From: Comamonas terrigena NBRC 13299
GTDB lineage: Bacteria > Pseudomonadota > Gammaproteobacteria > Burkholderiales > Burkholderiaceae_C
Assembly: GCF_006740045.1 (NCBI RefSeq)
Contig: NZ_AP019749.1
Span: 3,553,001 to 3,617,000 of the forward strand
DNA length: 64,000 nucleotides
Reading direction: 5' to 3'
Each line of letters starts with the position of its first letter. The stretch's first letter is position 1. Positions 36,305 to 44,884 of the stretch are shown piece by piece. A program made the position numbers and the translations under genes. A model generated the notes under the pieces. That model was not told the origin of the DNA and did not search any database. It saw only the letters and a program-made list of their open reading frames with translations.

Positions 36305-37582
36305 GTGCCTGCCGATACCGCCTCTAGCGCATCCCCTGCGCCCTCGCCCGCTCCCCGCCCTGCCCCCGACCAGCGCCTGTGGGTGATGCTGGTGTCCCTG
36401 CTGTCGGCCTTTGCGCTGAGCCAGGCCTACCGCACCGTCACCGCCATCATCGCCACGGGACTGCAGGCGGATTTCGGCATTTCTTCCCAGTCGCTGGGCG
36501 CCTTCGCCGGGCTGTTTGGCCTGTCCTTCGGGGTGGCCCAGCTGCTGATGGGCATCGGCATGGATGTGTACGGCCTGCGCCGCACGGTGCTGCTGTCGTT
36601 TCCGCTGGCCGTAGTCGGTGCAGCGCTGTCGGCGCTGGCCCCCAGCTATGGCTGGCTGATGCTGGGACAGTTGCTGATCGGCGTGGGCTGCGCGCCGGTG
36701 TTTCTGGCCAGCACGGTGTTCATCTCGCGCCACTTTCCCAGCGAGCGCTTTGCCTTCTTCTCCGGCCTGGGCATGGGCGTGGGAGGCCTGGGCCTGCTGT
36801 TCACCGGCACACCGCTGGCCTGGGTGGTGCAGCACTGGGGCTGGCGCACCGGCTTCGGGCTGCTGGCCGTGCTGTCGCTGCTGTCGTGGCTGCTGATTGC
36901 CTGGCGCGTGCATGAACCGGTGTCCGCCCACACCACGCAGCAGACGCGCGAAAGCTGGGGCCAGGCCTTCCGCCGCATGGGTGCACTGTTCCAGCTGCCG
37001 CACACCGTGGGCATCCTGATTCTGGGCATGAGCTGCTATGCGGCTTTTCTGACCTTGCGCGGGCTGTGGCTGGGGCCCATGCTCATCGGGCGCTACCAGT
37101 TCTCTCTGGTGGAAAGCGGCAACGTGGCGTTGCTGGTGTCGCTGATCTCGCTGTTCACCCCGGCCATGTTCGGCCGCATGGACCCAGGGCCGGCCCGCCG
37201 CCGCCGCTGGCTGAACAATTTCTCGCTGCTGATGGCGGCGCTGTTTCTGCTGATGGCCTTTTTGCACCACGCCGCCGCCAATGTGGCGCTGATTCTGCTG
37301 ATGGGGCTGGTGTCGGGCTACAGCATCCTGCAGTACGCGGATGTGCGCTCTTCCTACCCTCCGGAGCTGACCGGTCGCGCACTGTCGCTGTTCACCATGG
37401 CCATGTTTCTGGGCGTGGCGCTGATGCAGTGGCTCACCGGCATCGTCGCGGCCTGGGCCGAGGGGCGCGGCATCGAGCCCTACCAGGCGGTCATGTTCAG
37501 CATTGCCGCCATGCTGGCTACGGCATCCACGGCCTTCCGTTTTCTGCCCAGCTCGCCGCTGCTGCAGACCAGCAAGGCCTGA
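36305..37582 (+). CDS. MFS transporter
   Basis: A 425-residue major-facilitator protein with 12 hydrophobic segments. Features: FGISSQSLGAFAGLFGLSFG in helix 2, a loop 2-3 motif GIGMDVYGLRRTVLLSFPLA, and a large Pro/Ala-rich N-terminal lead before the first membrane segment (QRLWVMLVSLLSAFALSQAYRT). The start is a GTG with AGGAG 10 bases upstream. It lies 118 bp after kynA on the same strand; carriage of tryptophan, kynurenine or anthranilate is possible, but MFS sequence alone cannot show this. Confidence 0.88.
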   Translation: MPADTASSASPAPSPAPRPAPDQRLWVMLVSLLSAFALSQAYRTVTAIIATGLQADFGISSQSLGAFAGLFGLSFGVAQLLMGIGMDVYGLRRTVLLSFPLAVVGAALSALAPSYGWLMLGQLLIGVGCAPVFLASTVFISRHFPSERFAFFSGLGMGVGGLGLLFTGTPLAWVVQHWGWRTGFGLLAVLSLLSWLLIAWRVHEPVSAHTTQQTRESWGQAFRRMGALFQLPHTVGILILGMSCYAAFLTLRGLWLGPMLIGRYQFSLVESGNVALLVSLISLFTPAMFGRMDPGPARRRRWLNNFSLLMAALFLLMAFLHHAAANVALILLMGLVSGYSILQYADVRSSYPPELTGRALSLFTMAMFLGVALMQWLTGIVAAWAEGRGIEPYQAVMFSIAAMLATASTAFRFLPSSPLLQTSKA

Positions 37583-37778
37583 GCCGGGGCCGTACACACC
37601 GGGCGCCCACGTGCCCTGCAGACAGCGCCTCCGGGCTAGATGGAACGCACTGGTGACGGTTTCCGCACCATCGCCGCAGAGCAGTTCGCGCCCCCACCGT
37701 GTGGCGCTGGGGGCGGCGGCTGCGCAGCAGCGGTGTTCCCTGCAGCGGATGGGCTGGTTAGCTGGGTGACGCCTTCCG

Positions 37779-38987
37779 CTACAGCGTGGTGGCGCTGGAG
37801 CCATCCCCGCGGTACAGCCAGGGCAGGTCCATGATGCGTGCGCCCAGCAGCTTGAGTGACAGATCGCGCCCCCAGCGCATGGGCCCGCTGGCGTGGAAGA
37901 TGCGGCCATTGCGGCGGGAACGGGCCTGGACCCGCGCAGCACGCTGCCAGCGGTTGAGCGCGTAGCGGCGCAGGCGCAAGCGCACATCCAGATCGTCCAT
38001 GGCCAGGGCACGCTGCAGCTCGGCCGCGTCCTCGATGGCCATGCCAGCCCCCTGGGCCAGATAGGGGCGCATGGGATGGGCGGCGTCGCCCAGCAGGCCC
38101 ACCAGGCCCTGGGCCATCTGGTCGGCGCTGGACAGCGGATCGCGGTCGGACAGCGGCCACAGCCGCCACTGCGTGCCAGCAGCAGGCACGGCACGGATCA
38201 GGTCCTGCAGCGGCGTGCAATAGCGGGCCAGCGCGGCTTCCAGATCGACCGCATTGGCAGCATGGTCCCAGGTTTCCATGTCGGCCGGTGCCGGGCCTTC
38301 GATGATGGCCACGATGTTCATCAGCTCGCCACGGCGCAGCGGGTACTGCACCACGTGCATGTGCGGGCCCAGCCAGGTGGTCACGCCGTCGCTGCGCATG
38401 GCGGCCGGCAACTGGGCCTGGGGCACCACCGCACGGTAGGCCAGGTGGCCGGTAGGCTGGGCCTTGCCGTCGTTGAGCAACTGGGCGCGCAGCCGGCTCC
38501 AGACACCATCGGCCGCGATCAGTGCATCGCCCTCCACGGTCTTGCGGGCGGAGGTGGTGATGGTCACCACCTGGGGGGTCTGCACCACGGACTCCACCGC
38601 CTGGCCGGCGTTGATGTGCATCTCCGCCCGCTCCCCCACGGCCTGCAGCAGCAGCCCGTGCAGATCGGCGCGGTGGATGGACAGGTAGTTGGCGCCGTAG
38701 CGCTCCACCATGGCAGCGCCCAGCGGCATGCAGGCCAGCTCGGCACCGCTCAGGGCACTGCGCACACGCAATCGGGCAGGAATGGCCGCGACGTCCACCA
38801 GAGCACGCTGCAGGCCCCAGGCTTGGAGCCGGCGCACCACATTGGGCCCCAGCTGCACGCCGGCACCGACTTCACTGAACAAAGGCGCGCGCTCGAACAG
38901 GCGCACATCCCAACCGGCATGGGAGCTGGCCAGTGCAGCCGCCAAGCCGCCAATACCGCCCCCCGCAATCAAGACCTGTTTTCTCAT
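37779..38987 (-). CDS. FAD-dependent monooxygenase (salicylate/3-hydroxybenzoate hydroxylase-like)
   Basis: A 402-residue group A flavoprotein hydroxylase: FAD motif AGGGIGGLAAALA at ~8-20, the DG motif LIAADGVWSRLR near 155, and GDAAHPMRPYLAQGAGMAIEDA near 290-311. This set is found in salicylate 1-hydroxylase, 3-hydroxybenzoate 6-hydroxylase and urate hydroxylase HpxO; which one cannot be settled from sequence reading, although the PYLAQGAGMAIEDA form favours the aromatic hydroxylases. It converges with the MFS gene; substrate likely an aromatic acid. Confidence 0.87.
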   Translation of the reverse strand: MRKQVLIAGGGIGGLAAALASSHAGWDVRLFERAPLFSEVGAGVQLGPNVVRRLQAWGLQRALVDVAAIPARLRVRSALSGAELACMPLGAAMVERYGANYLSIHRADLHGLLLQAVGERAEMHINAGQAVESVVQTPQVVTITTSARKTVEGDALIAADGVWSRLRAQLLNDGKAQPTGHLAYRAVVPQAQLPAAMRSDGVTTWLGPHMHVVQYPLRRGELMNIVAIIEGPAPADMETWDHAANAVDLEAALARYCTPLQDLIRAVPAAGTQWRLWPLSDRDPLSSADQMAQGLVGLLGDAAHPMRPYLAQGAGMAIEDAAELQRALAMDDLDVRLRLRRYALNRWQRAARVQARSRRNGRIFHASGPMRWGRDLSLKLLGARIMDLPWLYRGDGSSATTL

Positions 38988-39232
38988 GGCTGGCTATTGT
39001 CCGCCGGACTGGGGCGGTGATTGGTTGGAACTGCGCAGAAATTGATGCAACGCAGTCTGTTGATTCTGTCCCTGAAATCGCCATACGGCGAAACCCTGGC
39101 ATTACCACTGGCCGAAATGGAATATGTTGTGTCCGCACTTTGCGGGCCTGGCATAAGCCGCTTGCATACCGGACAGGCTTATCCGCAGCAGCGTTCAGCC
39201 GCAATACCGCGGCGACGCAGCAGATTCAAGCC

Positions 39233-39262
39233 ACAAAAAACAAAGCCCGCTGAAAGCGGGCT
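39233..39262 (-). terminator. Intrinsic terminator of the H-NS gene
   Basis: On the minus strand AGCCCGC / GCGGGCT pair around TTTCA and are followed by TTTGTTTTTT. It is 18 bp beyond the stop. Confidence 0.88.
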
Positions 39263-39280
39263 GTTGTCTGCCATAAAGGC

Positions 39281-39571
39281 TTAGATAGCGAACTTTTCGC
39301 GATCCTGGTTTTCAATCCACTTGGGCGCCTTGCCACGGCCGGTCCAGGTCTGGCCGGTTTCGGGATTGCGGTACTTCGGAGCAACTTTGCCACCTTGACC
39401 TGCGCCACGGGTGGCTTTGGCAGGCGGAAACACGTCGTCAGCGCTCAGGCCATATTCGGCCACCAGGGCGCGCACCTTGGCAACAGCGTCGCTCAGTTCG
39501 CTCTTGCGTGCTTCTTGAATCTTCTGTTCCAGCTGTTCGCGCTGCTGCAGTAGCTCTTTGTAAGAGGTCAT
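39281..39571 (-). CDS. H-NS family nucleoid-associated protein
   Basis: A 96-residue H-NS/BpH3/MvaT-like silencing protein of the short Burkholderiales type. Residues 1-45 form a coiled coil for oligomerisation (YKELLQQREQLEQKIQEARKS), and the C-terminus is the DNA-binding domain with YRNPETGQTWTGRGKAPKWI, the AT-hook-like loop of the family. The ATG at 39571 is preferred to 39580 because AAAGGA is spaced correctly only for it. The upstream region is distinctly AT-rich, which is the kind of DNA that H-NS binds, so autoregulation is plausible. Confidence 0.93.
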   Translation of the reverse strand: MTSYKELLQQREQLEQKIQEARKSELSDAVAKVRALVAEYGLSADDVFPPAKATRGAGQGGKVAPKYRNPETGQTWTGRGKAPKWIENQDREKFAI

Positions 39572-39897
39572 GGATTGCATCCTTTCAATAATTGGGAGGA
39601 TTATAAAAACAAATACGCAATCTGGGTTTTTTTGTGGGTACGCAGTATCCACAAGTGCATATTATAAAAATTCTGTGCAGCCATATTGCAGGAGAAATGT
39701 AACACCCGGATTTTCCGAGAAAAGGTACCGACAAAGCGCCTTGCAAGTTCATTTCCGTTACCTGCATATCTTCGCCGCCACCGCAATGCCCTATCCACGG
39801 GTATGGGCTGTGGACCGATAATCGCAGCCATATGCCTTGCACCGGGCGACTGCCACGCCTGCCGGCACCCAGGGAATCGATTTTTTCGGAGTTTGCA
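39572..39897. other. AT-rich divergent region between H-NS gene and apaH
   Basis: A 326-bp region visibly richer in A and T than the rest of the window, with runs such as TTTTTTTGTGG and TATTATAAAAATTC near 39625-39672. It must hold both divergent promoters. Several TATAAA-like hexamers are present, so I cannot choose one. No RNA gene is seen. Confidence 0.5.
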
Positions 39898-40743
39898 TTG
39901 GCCCGTTATTTCATTGGTGACATCCAGGGATGTCACAGCGCCTTCCTGAACCTGCTGCAGCAGGTGGAGTTCTCGCCCAGCCGCGATACCCTGTACCTGC
40001 TGGGGGACCTGGTCAACCGGGGTCCCGACTCCGCCGGCGTGCTGCGCCAGTGCATGGCCTGGGGCGACGCCGTACAGCCCGTGCTGGGCAACCACGACCT
40101 GCACCTGCTGGCCGCCGCACACGGCATGCGCAAATCATCGCGCCGCGACACGCTGGCCAGCGTGCTGGAGGCGCCCGACCGCGCGGCCCTGCTGGACTGG
40201 CTGTGCCAGCAGCCGCTGGCCCGCAGCTGGACCGATGCACAAGGCCGGCAGGTGCTGATGGTGCACGCCGGTGTGCAGCCCAGCTGGACGCTGGAGCAGA
40301 CACTGGCCCTGTCCGCCGAAGTGCAGCAGGTGCTGACCAGCCCGGCGCTGCCGGACTTTCTGCAGCAGATGTATGGCAACCTGCCCGATCAGTGGAATGA
40401 GGCCCTGACCGGCGCCGACCGCCTGCGCGCCATCGTCAACACCCTGACGCGCATCCGCTTTTGCACGCCCGAAGGCCGCATGGACTTTGAGAGCACCGAA
40501 TCGGCCGCACAGGCTCCCGAAGGCCTGATGCCCTGGTTCACCTGCCCTGCCCGCCAGACGGCGCAGCATGTGGTGGCCTTTGGCCACTGGTCCACGCTGG
40601 GCCTGATCAACCAGCCGCAGCTGATGGCACTGGACACCGGCTGTGTCTGGGGCGGGCAGCTGACCGCTGTGCGCGTGGAGAATGATCTGCAGGTGCGCGA
40701 GCTGATCCAGATCGACTGCGAACAGGCCCAGCGTCCCGGCTGA
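39898..40743 (+). CDS. apaH: Symmetrical bis(5'-nucleosyl)-tetraphosphatase
   Basis: Hydrolyses Ap4A to two ADP and removes nucleoside-tetraphosphate RNA caps. The 281-residue metallophosphoesterase has GDIQGCHSAF at 7-16, YLLGDLVNRGPDS, LGNHDLHLLAAAHG and VHAGVQPSW, then GHWSTLG and LDTGCVWGG. The start is TTG, encoding the Met of MARYFIGDIQG, with GGAG six bases before it; the longer frame upstream is non-coding. It shares a divergent AT-rich region with the H-NS gene. Confidence 0.95.
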   Translation: MARYFIGDIQGCHSAFLNLLQQVEFSPSRDTLYLLGDLVNRGPDSAGVLRQCMAWGDAVQPVLGNHDLHLLAAAHGMRKSSRRDTLASVLEAPDRAALLDWLCQQPLARSWTDAQGRQVLMVHAGVQPSWTLEQTLALSAEVQQVLTSPALPDFLQQMYGNLPDQWNEALTGADRLRAIVNTLTRIRFCTPEGRMDFESTESAAQAPEGLMPWFTCPARQTAQHVVAFGHWSTLGLINQPQLMALDTGCVWGGQLTAVRVENDLQVRELIQIDCEQAQRPG

Positions 40744-40780
40744 GCGGCTGTACAGACCCCACAGACAGCCAGCCACCATG

Positions 40781-40804
40781 AAAAAAGCCAGCAGGATTGC
40801 TGGC
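40781..40804 (-). terminator. Intrinsic terminator of rhlE
   Basis: On the minus strand GCCAGCA-ATCC-TGCTGGC is followed by TTTTTT. It lies 80 bp beyond the helicase stop and 38 bp after the convergent apaH stop. Confidence 0.88.
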
Positions 40805-40883
40805 TTGGCACAGTGGTGCGAAGGGCTCTGCAGGTGTATCCGCAGAGCGAAGGCGCTGGAGAGGCCTCCAACGCCCTGCGGTA

Positions 40884-42368
40884 TCAGAAACTGCCTGCGG
40901 GCTTGAACAGCGCCGCCACCTTGCGCTTGGTACGGATACTGGGGCTGCAGCCCGGCGCCACGGGTGCGGAAGCCGCATCCCAGGCCGCCGGTGCGGCCGT
41001 TCCGGCCGGGGCCTCGTAGGGCTTGTCGAAGAAGGGATCGGAAGAGCCGGCGCGCAACGGGCGTGCCATGCCACGGCCCACCGGGCGGTAGCCGGCGGAA
41101 TGGGCCGAGCCGTAACCGGTATCGCCCTCGTCGTGGCCACGGCGGCTGCGACCATGGTCACGGCTGTGCTCCGACCGGCCTTCGCGGCTGCCGTGGTCGC
41201 GCTCGCTGCGGTCGCGGCGCTGGAACGACGGCAGTGGATAGTTCTCCACGTCGATCTTCTTCTTGATGAGCTTCTCGATATCGCTCACCAGCTTGCCGTC
41301 CGAATTGGACACCAGGGTCACCGCCAGGCCGGAGGCGCCGGCACGGCCGGTGCGACCGATACGGTGTACATAGTCTTCGGCATTGAACGGCACGTCGTAG
41401 TTGAACACGGCCGGCACATCCTTGATGTCCAGACCGCGTGCCGCCACGTCGGTGCACACCAGCAGGTCCACTTCGCCGGCCTTGAAGGCTTCCAGCGCCT
41501 TGAGCCGTTCGTCCTGGCTCTTGTCACCGTGCAGGGCGGCGGCGCGCAGACCGTCGCGTTCCAGCGCACGGGTCAGGCGGGCACAGCCCAGCTTGCTGTT
41601 GGAAAACACAAAGGCCTGGCGGATGCCGCGGTCCTTGAGCACGGCACAGATGGTGCGGCGCTTGTCGTCGTCGTTGGCGCTGTAGAAACGCTGCTCCACG
41701 GTGGAAGCGGTCTCGTTGGGGCGGGCCACTTCGATGGTCACCGGGTCTTGCAGGTAGCTGCCGGCCAGGCGCTTGATCTCGGGCGAGAACGTGGCGGAGA
41801 ACAGCAAGGTGGTGCGGTTCTTGGGCAGGTGCGACAGGATGCGCTGCAGATCGGGCAGGAAACCGATGTCGAGCATGCGGTCGGCCTCGTCCAGCACCAC
41901 GTATTCCACCTGGTTGAGCACGGCATTCTTGGCTTCGATGTGGTCCAGCAGGCGGCCGGGGGTGGCCACCAGCACTTCCACGCCCTTCTTCAGCTCCAGG
42001 GTCTGGGGCTTCATGTCCATGCCGCCGAACACCACGGTGCTGCGCAGCTTGGTGTGCTTGGCGTACAGCGCGATCTGCTGGGCCACCTGGTCGGCCAGCT
42101 CGCGCGTGGGCAGCAACACCAGCGCCCGCACCGGATGGCGCGCAGGCGATGCCGAGCTGTTCTCATGGCGCATCAGCCGCTGCAGCAGGGGCAGCGAAAA
42201 AGCCGCTGTCTTGCCGGTGCCGGTCTGGGCTGCACCCATCACATCCTTGCCGGTCAGGACCACGGGGATCGCCTGCGCCTGGATGGGGGTCATCGACTCG
42301 TAGCCCATTTCGGCCACAGCGCGTGCCAGAGGCTCCGCCAAGAGGAGAGAGGAAAAAGAACTTGTCAT
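40884..42368 (-). CDS. rhlE: DEAD-box RNA helicase (RhlE-like)
   Basis: A 494-residue ATP-dependent RNA helicase. Motifs in order: Q motif TPIQAQAIP (~27-35), Walker A AQTGTGKT at 47-54, PTREL, TPGR, DEAD at 160-163, SAT, and HRIGRTGRAG. The C-terminal ~110 residues are disordered and charged, with a Ser/Arg/Asp/His-rich tract (RSERDHGSREGRSEHSRD) followed by an Ala/Pro region. This RhlE-type tail usually serves RNA or degradosome binding. The frame is open upstream, but the ATG beginning MTSSFSSLLLAEPLARA matches the family. Confidence 0.94.
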   Translation of the reverse strand: MTSSFSSLLLAEPLARAVAEMGYESMTPIQAQAIPVVLTGKDVMGAAQTGTGKTAAFSLPLLQRLMRHENSSASPARHPVRALVLLPTRELADQVAQQIALYAKHTKLRSTVVFGGMDMKPQTLELKKGVEVLVATPGRLLDHIEAKNAVLNQVEYVVLDEADRMLDIGFLPDLQRILSHLPKNRTTLLFSATFSPEIKRLAGSYLQDPVTIEVARPNETASTVEQRFYSANDDDKRRTICAVLKDRGIRQAFVFSNSKLGCARLTRALERDGLRAAALHGDKSQDERLKALEAFKAGEVDLLVCTDVAARGLDIKDVPAVFNYDVPFNAEDYVHRIGRTGRAGASGLAVTLVSNSDGKLVSDIEKLIKKKIDVENYPLPSFQRRDRSERDHGSREGRSEHSRDHGRSRRGHDEGDTGYGSAHSAGYRPVGRGMARPLRAGSSDPFFDKPYEAPAGTAAPAAWDAASAPVAPGCSPSIRTKRKVAALFKPAGSF

Positions 42369-42550
42369 GGATACCGCTATTGTCGCACTGCCCGCATTGA
42401 CAGCTGTTGGCGCTCTACAAATCCGGACTGCGACAGCGGTCACCCGCCCGGCCCTCTTACGCCGGGAATACCGGGAGGGCGTACGCCCCGTGCAGAATTT
42501 GATAGCACAGATGTGGCGCCATGCCAACACCTGCGCCTGCTGCGCCCCAG

Positions 42551-43432
42551 TTACAGCGATGCCGCCGAGAAGGTGTCGCAGGAATTGACGCTGCCGCTCT
42601 TGAGCCCAGTCATGAACCAGCGCTGGCGCTGGGCACTGGTGCCGTGGGTGAAGCTGTCCGGCACCACCTGACCGGTCTGGGCACGCTGCAGCGCGTCGTC
42701 ACCGATCTTGGCCGCGGCATTCATGGCTTCTTCCACATCGCCCTGCTCCAGGATCTGGCGTGCATTCTGGGCATGGTGGGCCCAGACGCCGGCCAGGCAG
42801 TCGGCCTGCAACTCCAGCTTCACGGACAGCCGGTTGTATTCCACCTTGCTGACACGGCCGCGCATCTCGTCGACCTTGCCGCTGATCCCCAGCAGGTTCT
42901 GCACGTGGTGACCCACCTCATGGGCGATCACATAGGCCTGGGCAAAGTCACCGGGAGCGCCCAGCTGGTTCTTGAGCTGGTCGTAGAACGACAGATCGAT
43001 ATAGACCTTCTGGTCGCCCGGGCAGTAGAACGGGCCCATGGCCGACTGGCCGGTGCCGCAGGCCGTGCCCACGGCGCCCCGGAACAGCACCAGCTTGGGG
43101 TCCCGGTACTGGCTGCCGCCCTGGCGGAAGATGTCGGTCCACACGTCTTCGGTGTCGGCCAGCACGGTCGAGACGAAACGGGCCATGGTGTCATGGGCCG
43201 GTGGTGCCTGCGCAGGCGACTGCTGCTGCACGACCTGCCCGCCACCACCTCCGCCGCTGAGCAGGCTCAGAATCGTCAGCGGGTTGACGCCCAGCACCCA
43301 GCCGCCCACCAGGGCCACCACAATGGTGCCAATGCCGATGCTGCGGCCACCGAAGATGGGACCTCCCCCACCGCCGCCGTCCGAGCGGCGATCTTCGACG
43401 TTGTCCGACTCGCGGTTACCTTCCCACTTCAT
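42551..43432 (-). CDS. Neutral zinc metallopeptidase (YpfJ/KPN_02809 family)
   Basis: A 293-residue protein of the YpfJ-like putative neutral zinc metallopeptidase family. It begins MKWEGNRESDNVEDRRSD, has a Gly-rich loop, one membrane segment (~31-58) and a second Gly-rich linker, then a periplasmic domain with the zinc motif HEVGHH at 171-176, the third-ligand region LELQADCLAGVWAHH and conserved CGTGQSAMGPFYCP. Substrates are unknown for the family. It lies on the same strand as rhlE, 182 bp upstream. Confidence 0.92.
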   Translation of the reverse strand: MKWEGNRESDNVEDRRSDGGGGGGPIFGGRSIGIGTIVVALVGGWVLGVNPLTILSLLSGGGGGGQVVQQQSPAQAPPAHDTMARFVSTVLADTEDVWTDIFRQGGSQYRDPKLVLFRGAVGTACGTGQSAMGPFYCPGDQKVYIDLSFYDQLKNQLGAPGDFAQAYVIAHEVGHHVQNLLGISGKVDEMRGRVSKVEYNRLSVKLELQADCLAGVWAHHAQNARQILEQGDVEEAMNAAAKIGDDALQRAQTGQVVPDSFTHGTSAQRQRWFMTGLKSGSVNSCDTFSAASL

Positions 43433-43488
43433 GGTCTGCTCCTGATGCGCTGTGGGGCGCCATTATGAAGTCGCGCCGGCACGGCTGC

Positions 43489-43719
43489 TCAGGGTTCGCC
43501 GCCTTGCAGCAACACGGCCGCCTGGGCGCCTTCGACCGGGGCGTGCACATGCCACTGGGCATTGCGGCTCATTTCCCGGGACTGGCTCATGTGATCGTCC
43601 AGCGTCCCGACAAAGGTCCACAGCAGGAGCGCAATGGTGGCGATGCCCACCCCCACCACCGCCCATTGCCAGCGTGCCGCCGTACGGTGAGCGATTCCTT
43701 TTTCCTGACCAGATTCCAT
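43489..43719 (-). CDS. Small single-span membrane protein
   Basis: A 76-residue frame with one clear hydrophobic segment (WAVVGVGIATIALLLWTFVG, ~19-38) and a short C-terminal periplasmic or cytoplasmic domain (HMSQSREMSRNAQWHVHAP). It starts upstream of the metallopeptidase gene on the same strand with a 56-bp gap. I do not recognise the family. The membrane topology and codon usage make it a believable gene; overlapping frames on either strand lack such features. Confidence 0.6.
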   Translation of the reverse strand: MESGQEKGIAHRTAARWQWAVVGVGIATIALLLWTFVGTLDDHMSQSREMSRNAQWHVHAPVEGAQAAVLLQGGEP

Positions 43720-43880
43720 ATGTACATGCCCACAAAACCATAAGCGCTGGATGCTACGCAGCCACCGCGAGAGTGCGAACTCACTTTAGCGCCAGGCTTT
43801 GTAGGAGAACACGCCACACCTTGACACAAGGCCCGGACAGACCACCTAGCCCATCGCAAACGCCCACGGTATAAAGCCAC

Positions 43881-44882
43881 ATGCAAGTGATGTCTGTGCC
43901 CCCTACCGCCCCCTCTGCCGTGCACGCCATGCAAGGACTGTTCACCCCGCAGGCCACCGAGGCACTGCTGCCCTGGAAAGCCCTGGCTGCCGAACTGGAA
44001 GCCGTGCTGCAGGACGGCAGTGTGCAGGTGCCGCCCCGCATTGTGATGCCTTTGCCGCAGGGCGGCAGCCTGTTTTGCATGCCCGCCAGTGATGCGCAGG
44101 TGGCAATGACCAAGCTCATCACCTTCACCCCTGGCAATGCTGCAACGGCGCGCCCCACCATCCAGGGCGATGTGACGATTTTTGACATTGCCACCGGCCA
44201 GCGCCAGCTGATCATCGACGGGCCCACCGTCACCGCAAGGCGCACCGCTGCCGTGTCGCTGCTGGCCGCCCAGCACCATGCCCCCAACCCCAGCGGTCCG
44301 CTGCTCATCATCGGTGCGGGCGTGCAGGGCAAGTCCCATCTGGAGGCCTTTGCGGTCGGCGCCGGCACGCGCGAAGTTTGGGTGGCATCGCGCAGCCTGG
44401 ACAGCGTGCGCCACCTGCTGGACCATGCCCATGCACTGGGCCTGCAGGCCTATGCCGCCACTGACCTGGCCCAGGCGGCGGCCCACTGCCCCAATATCGT
44501 CACCTGCACCAGTGCCCAGGCGGTGGTGCTGCAGCATGCCCCCCGGGCCGACGCCTTCATTGCTGCCGTGGGCGCCTTCACGCCGCAGATGGTGGAGCTG
44601 GCCCCCAGCCTGTGCCAGCACATCGCCCGGCAAGGCCTGGTGATCGTCGACACCGCCGAAGCCGTGCACGAAGCCGGCGACCTGCTGCAGGCGGGCCTGG
44701 ATGTGCAAAGCTTTCCCACATTGGCCCAGAGTCTGGCGCGGCAACGGCCCCGCCCCGCCGGCCCGGTGCTGTTCAAGAGCTGCGGCTGGGGAGGCTGGGA
44801 CCTGGCTGCGGCACGCCTGGCAGCCCGCATGCACCGCCAGCCATTGCACGCCAACGATGATCCTCCCCTCCAGGAGCCATGA
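43881..44882 (+). CDS. Ornithine cyclodeaminase-family delta1-pyrroline/piperideine-2-carboxylate reductase
   Basis: A 333-residue protein of the ornithine cyclodeaminase/mu-crystallin family: PPRIVMPLPQGGSLFCMPAS near 50-70, VTARRTAAVSLLAAQHHA, the NAD(P) loop IIGAGVQGKSHLEAF and IVTCTSAQAVVL. Its overall form fits the bifunctional Delta1-pyrroline-2-carboxylate/Delta1-piperideine-2-carboxylate reductases used in trans-hydroxyproline and lysine/pipecolate catabolism; true ornithine cyclodeaminase is less likely. There is no ribosome site and TATAAAG lies only 11 bases upstream, so a leaderless transcript is possible. Its stop overlaps or adjoins the GGDEF gene start. Confidence 0.85.
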   Translation: MQVMSVPPTAPSAVHAMQGLFTPQATEALLPWKALAAELEAVLQDGSVQVPPRIVMPLPQGGSLFCMPASDAQVAMTKLITFTPGNAATARPTIQGDVTIFDIATGQRQLIIDGPTVTARRTAAVSLLAAQHHAPNPSGPLLIIGAGVQGKSHLEAFAVGAGTREVWVASRSLDSVRHLLDHAHALGLQAYAATDLAQAAAHCPNIVTCTSAQAVVLQHAPRADAFIAAVGAFTPQMVELAPSLCQHIARQGLVIVDTAEAVHEAGDLLQAGLDVQSFPTLAQSLARQRPRPAGPVLFKSCGWGGWDLAAARLAARMHRQPLHANDDPPLQEP

Positions 44883-44884
44883 CC

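Noticed and set aside
36086..38194. A 702-codon minus-strand frame opposite kynA, the MFS gene and part of the monooxygenase gene
   Set aside because: Low-complexity Arg/Gln/His/Pro composition typical of antisense frames in high-GC DNA; the genes on the other strand or other frame have clear motifs.
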